A stretch of DNA of 5,111 bases, taken from the NCBI GenBank assembly GCA_014379045.1, contig JACMMK010000391.1:1-5111 (forward strand). Direction: 5' to 3'. The notes under the pieces are model-generated. The model made no database searches. It was not told the origin of the DNA and was given only the letters and a program-made list of their open reading frames with translations. The DNA is from Burkholderiales bacterium. GTDB taxonomy: Bacteria > Pseudomonadota > Gammaproteobacteria > Burkholderiales > CAIKXV01. The number at the start of each line of letters is the position of its first letter. Position 1 is the stretch's first letter. This document shows positions 1-5,049 of the stretch, piece after piece. The position numbers were made by a program, and so were the translations under genes.

Positions 1-224
1 ACTGGAACGGTCTGGTCGCGCCCGCCGGCATCGCGGGCGACCTGGTGAGCCGGATCAACGCCGATGTCGTGCGCGTGCTCAGCGAACCTGCGGTGCGGGA
101 ACGGCTATCCAGTGGCGGCTTCGATCCGATCGGCGACACGCCAGCGCAGTTCGCCGCCTATCTGAAGACCGAGCACCAGCGTTGGGCGACGGTGATACGC
201 GCGCGGGGGATCAAGGCCGAGTAA
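1..224 (+). CDS. Bug-family (TctC-like) periplasmic solute receptor, C-terminal fragment
   Basis: The reading frame is open from the left edge (first full codon at position 3) to a TAA at 222-224, giving the last 73 residues of a protein whose start lies outside the window. The sequence runs WNGLVAPAGI, then an 'INADVVRVLSEPAVRERL' helix, a 'GGFDPIGDTPAQFAAYL' segment, and ends EHQRWATVIRARGIKAE. This is the standard ending of the Bug family of tripartite tricarboxylate transporter (TTT) solute receptors: the W-G-L/M-x-A-P strand, a helix ending in 'P.VRERL', the 'G.TP.QF' loop and a terminal 'E..RW..VI...GIK'. Both full-length receptors in this window end in the same way. Family members are secreted periplasmic proteins that bind small carboxylates or related solutes; the ligand cannot be told from this fragment. 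It is the only + strand gene here and converges on the minus-strand operon. The family call is secure; its signal peptide and neighbours are not visible. Confidence 0.93.
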   Translation, partial: WNGLVAPAGIAGDLVSRINADVVRVLSEPAVRERLSSGGFDPIGDTPAQFAAYLKTEHQRWATVIRARGIKAE

Positions 225-280
225 TCCGGTGTCGCTTGCGGCACCGACCGTCGCGACGCTGCGCGGAAACGCGCGTGCCG
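225..280. other. Convergent intergenic gap with two GC-rich hairpins
   Basis: These 56 bases separate the + strand receptor stop (TAA, 222-224) from the minus-strand LeuD-like stop (TAG, 281-283). Two hairpins are visible. The first pairs 227-234 with 239-246 around a 4-base loop (8 pairs, one of them G-U when read as + strand RNA). The second pairs 261-265 with 270-274 (GCGCG/CGCGC) around a GAAA loop in + strand RNA, a very stable GNRA tetraloop. Neither is followed by a run of T on either strand, so they are not textbook Rho-independent terminators. They could be 3'-end stabilising structures or help termination between the converging genes. A 10-base palindrome (249-258) lies between them and is probably chance in such GC-rich sequence. 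Confidence 0.35.
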
Positions 281-829
281 CTACGTCTGCTGTGCCGCCC
301 ACCACTGCTTCAACCACCCCGCATTACCGCCCAGCGCGATCACTTCCTTCAGGCTGTCCGGCAGCGGTGGGTACTCGCGCCGCGTGCCGCGCGTGTGATT
401 GATGAACATGCCGCCGTCGAAGTCCACCTCGAGTTCATCGCCGGTTTCGCATTCGTCGGTCGCCCCCTGGCAGTCGGTCAGCGTGCGCAGTCCGCAGCCG
501 ATCGCGCCGCGATAGCCGAGGAACGGCATCGACTCGCAGACCAGGCCCAGGCCGAGCGCCTGCATCGCGATGTAACCGTTCATCTTCGGGCCCATGCCGA
601 AGCTGCGTCCGGCGACGATGATGTCGCCCGGCCGGCACCGGTCGTGGAAGCCCGGGTCGGTCTCGGCGAACAGGTGCGGGATGATCTCCGCCGGGTCCAT
701 GTGGCGGCCGGTGATGATCCAGCTCGGAATCACGCCGCCCTGGTGCTGGATCTCGTGTCCGAGCACGTACGCGCGCCCGCGCAGCTGCCAGTCGTAGTGC
801 GCGTAGTTCGTTTTCGTCGTGTCGTTCAT
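281..829 (-). CDS. LeuD-like aconitase-superfamily small subunit (swivel domain), divergent
   Basis: This 182-residue protein is close to the usual length of small subunits of 3-isopropylmalate or homoaconitate dehydratases, which carry the aconitase swivel domain and close over the active site of the large subunit. Support is the order of conserved blocks: an N-terminal 'LRGRAYVLG' strand (16-24), a 'VIPSWIITG' stretch where LeuD has its DTD-I-P region, 'PGDIIVAGRSFGMG' (67-80) matching the GD-I-hydrophobic-GxNFGxG block, then 'GLVCESMPFLGYRGAIGCGL' (95-114), matching the 'VIAxSFAxIFxRNxxNxGL' block. The family's catalytic SSREHA is absent: PKMNGY (81-86) stands in its place, so the serine that acts as base in aconitase and its adjacent arginine are replaced by Pro/Lys and Met. 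No signal peptide is seen. The ATG at 829 is preceded by AGGA with 8-base spacing. It is the last gene of the operon, 37 bases after receptor B, and the likely partner of the LeuC-like subunit although not adjacent to it. It cannot be called leuD: the motifs argue against 3-isopropylmalate as substrate. Confidence 0.85.
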   Translation of the reverse strand: MNDTTKTNYAHYDWQLRGRAYVLGHEIQHQGGVIPSWIITGRHMDPAEIIPHLFAETDPGFHDRCRPGDIIVAGRSFGMGPKMNGYIAMQALGLGLVCESMPFLGYRGAIGCGLRTLTDCQGATDECETGDELEVDFDGGMFINHTRGTRREYPPLPDSLKEVIALGGNAGWLKQWWAAQQT

Positions 830-837
830 CGCTGCAG

Positions 838-841
838 TCCT
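838..841 (-). promoter_or_regulatory. Ribosome binding site of the LeuD-like gene
   Basis: On the minus strand AGGA lies 8 bases before the ATG at 829, within the 37-base gap after receptor B. It is the clearest Shine-Dalgarno sequence in the operon and supports this start. It also suggests that this last gene can be translated independently, unlike the overlapping genes upstream. Confidence 0.6.
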
Positions 842-866
842 GCGGTCTTGGATCGCGTCTCGTCGA

Positions 867-1901
867 TCATGCCTCGGGCTTGACGCCCGCGGCGCGCAAC
901 ACCTTCACCCACTTCGTCGTCTCGCTCCGGATGAACGACGAGAATTCACCCGGCGTGTCACCGACGACCGCGCTGCCGTCGGCGAGCATCCGTTCGTTCA
1001 CGTCAGGCAGCTTGACGATGCGGATCAGTTCGCCGCTCAACCGCGCGACGATTTCCGGCGGCGTGCCGGCGCGCAGCGCGATGCCTTGCCACGCGGTCGC
1101 CTCGTAACCGTTCACGTGTTCGCCGATCGCCGGCACTTCAGGCAGCGCCGGCGTGCGCCTCGCGGTGGTCACCGCGACCGGGCGCAGCTTGCCGGCACGG
1201 ATGTGGCTCATCAATCCGAACGGTGCGGTGATGATCATCGACATGTGGCCGCCGAGGATGTCGCCCATCGCCGGGCCGATGCCCTTGTACGGCACATGCA
1301 CGAGTCTCGTGTCGGTCATCGTCTGCAGCAGTTCCATCGCGACGTGCGCCGCGGTGCCGGTACCCGCGGTGGCATACGAAAGTTCGCCGGGGCGCGCGCG
1401 GGCGAACTTTACGAAGTCGGGGAGGGTCTTCACCGGCACCGACGGATGCACGGCGAGCAGCAGCGGCGAGGTCGACAACAGCATCAGCGGCGTCAGGTCG
1501 CGTTCTGCGTCGTAGGGCAGCCGCGCGTGCAGTGCCGGATTGATCGCGATCACGGTGGTGACCATCAGCAGCGTATGGCCGTCTGCCGGCAGGCGTACGA
1601 CGTACTCGGTGCCGACGATGGTGGCGGCTCCGGGACGGTTTTCCACGTTGACCGGTTGGCCGAGTGCCGAAGACAGCCGGTCGCCGAGCACCCGCGCCTG
1701 ACCGTCGAGGCCGCCGCCGGGCGTGAACGGAACGATGATCCGTAGCGGACGGCTCGGGAAGGCCGCAGCGCCTGCGCCTTGCGCGAGCAGTGCCGGCGAG
1801 TACGCGACGCCCACCAGCAGCACCACGGCCACACCTGCCACACCTGCCACACCTGCAACAGCGGCCGCAATACGAAGCCGCGCGCGCGCGTCAGCGGTCA
1901 T
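867..1901 (-). CDS. Bug-family (TctC-like) periplasmic solute receptor B
   Basis: This 344-residue receptor belongs to the TTT solute-binding proteins (TctC/Bug family), which bind carboxylates in the periplasm. It begins with a long, alanine/valine-rich signal region: basic residues at 6, 8 and 10, a hydrophobic core from about 11 to 40 that includes a perfect VAG repeat, and probable cleavage near 40 or 47. The mature part carries the family landmarks: 'FPSRPLRIIVPFTPGG' (48-63), 'LGQPVNVENRPGA' (80-92), 'PADGHTLL' (105-112), 'VPYKG' (203-207), 'PALPEVPAIGE' (251-261) and the ending 'ETTKWVKVLRAAGVKPEA'. The ATG at 1901 was chosen because it precedes the signal sequence and overlaps the upstream stop as ATGA (1898-1901). 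No good Shine-Dalgarno is seen before it, which fits translation by coupling. The frame is open further upstream, but that part lies inside the LeuC-like gene and is a shadow. The receptor sits between the two dehydratase subunit genes, so its ligand is plausibly the dehydratase substrate or a precursor; this is inference. Confidence 0.93.
   Translation of the reverse strand: MTADARARLRIAAAVAGVAGVAGVAVVLLVGVAYSPALLAQGAGAAAFPSRPLRIIVPFTPGGGLDGQARVLGDRLSSALGQPVNVENRPGAATIVGTEYVVRLPADGHTLLMVTTVIAINPALHARLPYDAERDLTPLMLLSTSPLLLAVHPSVPVKTLPDFVKFARARPGELSYATAGTGTAAHVAMELLQTMTDTRLVHVPYKGIGPAMGDILGGHMSMIITAPFGLMSHIRAGKLRPVAVTTARRTPALPEVPAIGEHVNGYEATAWQGIALRAGTPPEIVARLSGELIRIVKLPDVNERMLADGSAVVGDTPGEFSSFIRSETTKWVKVLRAAGVKPEA
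1830..1856 (-). repeat. Three perfect tandem copies of a 9-bp unit in the signal peptide of receptor B
   Basis: The unit CACACCTGC (+ strand) occurs three times without mismatch at 1830-1838, 1839-1847 and 1848-1856. In the receptor B frame each copy adds three residues, giving a repeated Val-Ala-Gly pattern in the hydrophobic core of the signal peptide. Because the unit is 9 bp, gain or loss of a copy would keep the frame and only lengthen or shorten the hydrophobic stretch. Confidence 0.85.
1898..1901 (-). promoter_or_regulatory. ATGA start/stop overlap coupling receptor B to the LeuC-like gene
   Basis: The TGA of the LeuC-like gene (1900-1898) shares bases with the ATG of receptor B (1901-1899). 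The upstream bases, CTTTCTGCA, show no Shine-Dalgarno, so re-initiation by ribosomes finishing the LeuC-like gene is the simplest way receptor B is translated. Confidence 0.75.
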
Positions 1902-3181
1902 TGCAGAAAGTCGATCACGGTACGCGCATCGACGATCATCCCCGCGACGGCCGACGCTGCGACGGTGGCCGGGTTGCCGAGAAACAGTTTCGCGTCCTTC
2001 GGCCCGAGGCGCCCGGTATTGTTGCCGGCGAAGGTCGAGATCGACACTTCGCCCGAATCGGCCGGACCGATCACGCCGTCGTTGCAGACGCCGCATCCGG
2101 CGGGCAGCATCACCGCGCCGGCTTCGATGAACACCTTCATCAGGCCGTCGTCGAGCATCCGATGCGTCGAGCGTTCGCTGCCCGGCGCGATCATCAGGCG
2201 CACACCGGGCGCGATCCGCTTGCCGGCGAGGGCGCGCGCGGCAAGCTGCAGGTCCTCGTAGTGCCCCGATCCGCACGAGCCGATGAACGCATGGTCGACC
2301 TTCGTGCCGGCGACCTCCGACACATCGACTGCGCGGTGCACGCCACCCGGCAACGCCACCTGCGGTTCGATCTGCGAGATGTCCAGCGCCACGCGCGCTT
2401 CATAGTGCGCTGCTTCGTCGGGGAACACCGGCGTGTACGGCTGCTGCGCGACCCGGGTCGCGTGCGCGAGGATCGCGGCCGACGGCGGGAAGAACACGCC
2501 GTACGCGCGCACCTCGGTCGGCGAACTGCACAACGCGGTGCGCTGCGCGAGGTCGAACTGGTCGAGCGCGCCGGCGAATTCCAGCACGCGGTAGTCGGGG
2601 TCGATGCCCCAGCTGCCGCCCTCGCGCAGATGCTTGGCGATGACGAAGCCGATGTCGCGGCCGAACACCCCGGGGCGGGCGCGGCCGCTCAGCGTGAGCT
2701 TGACCGTCTTCGGCACCATCACCCAGTTCGTGCCGGTCGCGAGCACGCGGCTGATCTCCGAGCCCATCCTGAAGCCGAACGCGCCGATCGCCCCCGCGTT
2801 GGTGGAGTGGCGGTCGTTGTCGAAATAGAACATGCCCGGCAGCAGCAGACCCGACTCCATCGGGAAGATGTGCCCGTGGCCGCCCTGGCCGACATCGTAG
2901 AAGCGGCCGACGCCCCACTGCTTCGCCGCGCGCCGGTTCAGTGCGCCGCGTTCGGCGGAGCGCGGGTTCGGATAGATTACCTCGTGGTCGGTGACGATCA
3001 TCACGCGCTCGGGATGCGCGAGGCGGTCGATGCCGAGCTGATCGAGTTCGCGCTTGGCCGACAGCACCACGCCGTCGTGGATCATGATGAAGTCCGGGCG
3101 CGGCTCGACGACTTCGCCGGCGCGCAACTCGCTTCGGCCGCTGCGGGCAGCGAGCACCTTTTCGACCGCGGTCATCGGCAT
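1898..3181 (-). CDS. LeuC-like aconitase-superfamily large subunit, [4Fe-4S] hydro-lyase, divergent
   Basis: This 427-residue protein matches the length of the shorter LeuC/homoaconitase-type large subunits, which form a [4Fe-4S] dehydratase with a LeuD-type subunit. Conserved blocks appear in order: 'MTAVEKVLA' (3-11), 'IHDGV' (34-38), 'VTDHE' (63-67), 'FYDVGQGGHGHIFPMESGLLLPG' region (94-116), 'DNDRHSTNAGAIGAFG' (121-136), 'VLATGTNWVMVPKTV' (146-160), 'LDISQIEPQVALP' (266-278), 'FIGSCGSGHYEDL' (299-311), 'PGSERSTH' (333-340), 'AGCGVCNDG' (361-369), 'NNTGRLG' (387-393) and 'NPATVAASAVAG' (403-414). The three cluster ligands Cys303, Cys363 and Cys366 are all present, so an active Fe-S enzyme is expected. 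The usual GSCTNGR reads GSCGSGH, DSHT reads DRHS and NRNFxGR reads AGNNTGR; these positions contact substrate in aconitase. Substrate is therefore unknown and should not be assumed to be isopropylmalate. The ATG at 3181 follows receptor C by 9 bases with a GAGA 6 bases ahead; an ATG two codons later is possible. The protein is cytoplasmic, with no signal peptide. Confidence 0.9.
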   Translation of the reverse strand: MPMTAVEKVLAARSGRSELRAGEVVEPRPDFIMIHDGVVLSAKRELDQLGIDRLAHPERVMIVTDHEVIYPNPRSAERGALNRRAAKQWGVGRFYDVGQGGHGHIFPMESGLLLPGMFYFDNDRHSTNAGAIGAFGFRMGSEISRVLATGTNWVMVPKTVKLTLSGRARPGVFGRDIGFVIAKHLREGGSWGIDPDYRVLEFAGALDQFDLAQRTALCSSPTEVRAYGVFFPPSAAILAHATRVAQQPYTPVFPDEAAHYEARVALDISQIEPQVALPGGVHRAVDVSEVAGTKVDHAFIGSCGSGHYEDLQLAARALAGKRIAPGVRLMIAPGSERSTHRMLDDGLMKVFIEAGAVMLPAGCGVCNDGVIGPADSGEVSISTFAGNNTGRLGPKDAKLFLGNPATVAASAVAGMIVDARTVIDFLQ

Positions 3182-3187
3182 CGTTCG

Positions 3188-3191
3188 TCTC
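3188..3191 (-). promoter_or_regulatory. Probable ribosome binding site of the LeuC-like gene
   Basis: GAGA on the minus strand overlaps the last base of the receptor C stop codon (TAG, 3193-3191) and lies 6 bases before the ATG at 3181. It is a modest Shine-Dalgarno, but its spacing favours the first ATG (3181) over the second (3175). Confidence 0.45.
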
Positions 3192-4177
3192 TATTCCAGC
3201 GTGATCTTCTGTTCGCGGATGATCCGGCCCCAGCGCTGCGTCTCGCCCTTGAGCCAGTCGCCGAACTGCTCGGGGGTGCCGCCGACGAGTTCGGTGCCGA
3301 GCGCTTCCATCTTCTCGCGCACGTCCGGGGCGGCGAGCGCCTTGACCAGCACGGCATTGAGACGGTCGATCACCGGTCGCGGCGTTTTCGCCGGCGCGAG
3401 CATGCCGCTCCACGATTGCGCTTCGAAGCCGGGGAACGTGTCGGCGATCGTCGGCACGTTGGGCAACTGCGGCGTGCGCTTGAGCGACGACACGCCGATC
3501 GGGACCAAACGCCCCGCCTGGATGTGCGGCAGTACGAGTCCGATCGAGGCGATCATCGCCTGCACCTGCCCGCCCATCACTTCGGTGATCGCCGCCGCGC
3601 CGCCCTTGTACGGCACCACGGTGATGTCGATACCGAGCGTGGTCTTCAGCAGCTCCGTCGAGAAGCGGCTCGACGTCGCGAGCCCGGGCACTGCGAACGT
3701 CATGCCGCCCGAGGCCTTCGCCACACGCGCCAGATCCGCGACGGTTTTCGCGGCAACCTTGGTGTTGACCACCAGCACCTGCGGCTGCCGCGCCATCAGC
3801 GCGATCGGTGCGAAATCCTTGACCGGGTCGTACTGGACGTTGTTGTAGAGGTACGGATTGGTGGCGAAGCTGTCGAACACCGCGGCGAGCGTATGGCCGT
3901 CAGGATTTGCGCGCGCCGCCTGGTTGGTGCCCGGCACGCCACCCGCGCCGGGCAGGTTCTCGATGACGATCGGCTGGCCGAGGGCATCGCTCATTCTCGG
4001 CGCGACCAGGCGCGTCAACAGATCGGTGACGCCACCCGGCGGGTTCGGCACGAGAATCCTTATCGGTTTCGACGGCCAATCCTGGGCGAAGGCGGTCGAC
4101 GCCGCGACGCACAGCGTCGCCAGCAGCGCGGCACCGAGTCTCTTCATGCGTCTGATGTTCTTGCGCTCGACAGTCAT
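3191..4177 (-). CDS. Bug-family (TctC-like) periplasmic solute receptor C
   Basis: A complete 328-residue TTT solute-binding receptor. A classical signal peptide, KRLGAALLATLCVAASTAFA (12-31), is followed by the mature start QDWPSKPIRILVPNPPGG (32-49). Further landmarks are 'LGQPIVIENLPGAGG' (66-80), 'NPDGHTLA' (91-98), 'YDPVKDFAPIALM' (116-128), 'VPYKGG' (188-193), 'MGGQVQAMI' (201-209), 'PQLPNVPTIAD' (236-246) and 'RWGRIIREQKITLE' at the end. The cysteine in the signal peptide (23) follows leucine and does not form a lipobox, so a soluble periplasmic protein is expected. Start choice: the ATG at 4177 overlaps the hydrolase stop as ATGA (4174-4177) and has GGTGAG just ahead; the ATG at 4147 (residue 11) would give a more compact signal peptide and cannot be excluded. 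Receptor C differs from receptor B at many positions and so is a paralogue, not a recent duplicate. The ligand is unknown; its place between hydrolase and dehydratase genes suggests a substrate of that pathway (inference). Confidence 0.94.
   Translation of the reverse strand: MTVERKNIRRMKRLGAALLATLCVAASTAFAQDWPSKPIRILVPNPPGGVTDLLTRLVAPRMSDALGQPIVIENLPGAGGVPGTNQAARANPDGHTLAAVFDSFATNPYLYNNVQYDPVKDFAPIALMARQPQVLVVNTKVAAKTVADLARVAKASGGMTFAVPGLATSSRFSTELLKTTLGIDITVVPYKGGAAAITEVMGGQVQAMIASIGLVLPHIQAGRLVPIGVSSLKRTPQLPNVPTIADTFPGFEAQSWSGMLAPAKTPRPVIDRLNAVLVKALAAPDVREKMEALGTELVGGTPEQFGDWLKGETQRWGRIIREQKITLE
4174..4177 (-). promoter_or_regulatory. ATGA start/stop overlap coupling receptor C to the hydrolase gene
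   Basis: The TGA of the hydrolase (4176-4174) overlaps the ATG of receptor C (4177-4175). A GGTGAG stretch inside the last hydrolase codons, 3 bases before the ATG, may also attract ribosomes. The arrangement is the same as at 1898-1901. Confidence 0.65.
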
Positions 4178-5049
4178 GCACTCACCGGAAAGTAGTGGGC
4201 CAGCCAGTCGCGCACCACATTCCAGACGCGCACGTTGCCTTCGGCCAACATGAAATGGTCGGTGTCGCCGAACAGGTGCAGATCGACCGGCGCCCGGGCG
4301 CGTGAAAACATCCGCAGCGACTGCTCGGTCGGTGTCACCGAGTCGAACGAGCTGTGCAGCAGCAGCAGCGGACGCGGTGCGATCTGCGCGACCACGTCCT
4401 CGGCGCGAAAGTCGAACATGCTCTGCGCGGTCTCGGCGGTGAACGACTGCAGCGAGCCGGGAACGATCTCGCGCGTGAGCCCGTGGCGGACCGGCACGAT
4501 ATCCATGCGCGGCACCATCAACGCTTCGCCGGTGCGGGTCCGATGTTCACGGCCCGCCTCGAGCATCGCGGTGAAGCGCGCCCACGCCGCCTCACCCGGA
4601 TGCTGGCCGCGGAACTTGAGTTCGCCATGGCCCCAACCGCCCGACGAGATCACTGCGGCGACCCGTGCATCGACCCCGGCCGTGTACACCGCGACTGCGG
4701 CGCCGAAGCTCGAGCCGATGATCCCGATGCGCCCGGGATCCACCTTCGGATGCGTCGCCAGCCAACCCAATGCGGCGCGCGTGTCGGCGACCTGTTCCAG
4801 GCAGATCAGATTGCCGCGCGCGCCTTCGCTGTCGCCGCAGCCACGCATGTCGAAGCGCAGCGTCGGATAGCCGAGCGCCTCGAGCACAGCGCACGGGCCG
4901 AGCACGTTGCCGGCGTTCTTGTTGCTGCCGAAACCGTGCAGGACCAGAAAGGCGGGTCGGCGTTCGCCCTCTCGGCACGCATCGGGCGTGCGCACGATGC
5001 CCGCGAGCGCGAGCCCATCGGACGGGAAATCGATCGTCGCTTCGCTCAC
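4174..5049 (-). CDS. Cytoplasmic alpha/beta-fold hydrolase (esterase/dienelactone-hydrolase-like)
   Basis: This 291-residue protein has the full set of alpha/beta hydrolase motifs: oxyanion segment 'LVLHGFGSNK' (35-44), 'RFDMRGCGDSEG' (65-76), nucleophile elbow G-S-S-F-G with Ser114 (112-116), acid Asp236 in 'LLHSSFDSVTP' (230-240), and His265 in 'GDTDHFML' (261-268). A 'HPKVDPGRIGIIG' stretch before the elbow is typical of the FrsA/dienelactone hydrolase/prolyl-oligopeptidase-like groups (COG1073/COG1506 type). A helical insert of about 70 residues (140-210) would form the lid. No signal peptide is seen, so it acts in the cytoplasm. The bond cleaved (carboxylic ester, thioester, lactone or C-C) cannot be told from sequence. 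The start is GTG at 5049, chosen because it opens just before the first beta strand ('ATIDFPSDGLALAGIVRTP') and overlaps the upstream gene's stop as GTGA; no strong Shine-Dalgarno is seen, and the frame remains open to the window edge. It is the first complete gene of the operon and overlaps receptor C by 4 bases. Confidence 0.9.
   Translation of the reverse strand: MSEATIDFPSDGLALAGIVRTPDACREGERRPAFLVLHGFGSNKNAGNVLGPCAVLEALGYPTLRFDMRGCGDSEGARGNLICLEQVADTRAALGWLATHPKVDPGRIGIIGSSFGAAVAVYTAGVDARVAAVISSGGWGHGELKFRGQHPGEAAWARFTAMLEAGREHRTRTGEALMVPRMDIVPVRHGLTREIVPGSLQSFTAETAQSMFDFRAEDVVAQIAPRPLLLLHSSFDSVTPTEQSLRMFSRARAPVDLHLFGDTDHFMLAEGNVRVWNVVRDWLAHYFPVSA
5046..5049 (-). promoter_or_regulatory. 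GTGA start/stop overlap between an upstream gene and the hydrolase
   Basis: The GTG start of the hydrolase (5049-5047) overlaps a TGA (5048-5046) that closes a frame running in from the right edge. It is the same 4-base overlap style as the two ATGA junctions in this operon, which supports both the GTG start and the reality of the upstream gene. Confidence 0.5.

Noticed and set aside
819..1745. 308-codon + strand open frame
   Set aside because: It lies opposite receptor B, has Arg/His/Gln-rich low-complexity composition and no family motif; the minus-strand gene explains the stretch.
1902..2276. N-terminal extension of receptor B to 469 residues
   Set aside because: The added 125 residues lie wholly inside the LeuC-like gene in another frame, are Arg-rich, and would put the signal peptide in the middle of the protein. 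The ATG at 1901 fits the signal peptide and the ATGA overlap.
281..3181. Naming the pair leuC/leuD (leucine biosynthesis)
   Set aside because: Superfamily membership is clear, but the substrate-binding motifs of both subunits are changed, the two genes are not adjacent, and no leucine gene such as leuB is nearby.
281..3181. Aconitase X type (large subunit plus DUF126 small subunit)
   Set aside because: The large subunit aligns in order with LeuC/homoaconitase blocks, including the GCxxC ligand pair, and the small subunit shows the LeuD swivel pattern, which fit a LeuC/LeuD-type pair better than aconitase X.
2400..3413. 337-codon minus-strand open frame overlapping the LeuC-like gene and receptor C
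   Set aside because: It is out of frame with two well-supported genes and strongly Arg-rich, so it is a codon-bias shadow.
4080..4147. Lipoprotein signal in receptor C
   Set aside because: The only cysteine in the signal peptide is preceded by leucine and lacks a lipobox; cleavage after AFA is more convincing.
1790..4195. Very long + strand open frame (801 codons) across the operon
   Set aside because: It is antisense to receptor B, the LeuC-like gene and receptor C, all of which have clear family motifs. Its product is Arg/His-rich with no recognisable domain, as expected of a shadow frame in high-GC DNA.
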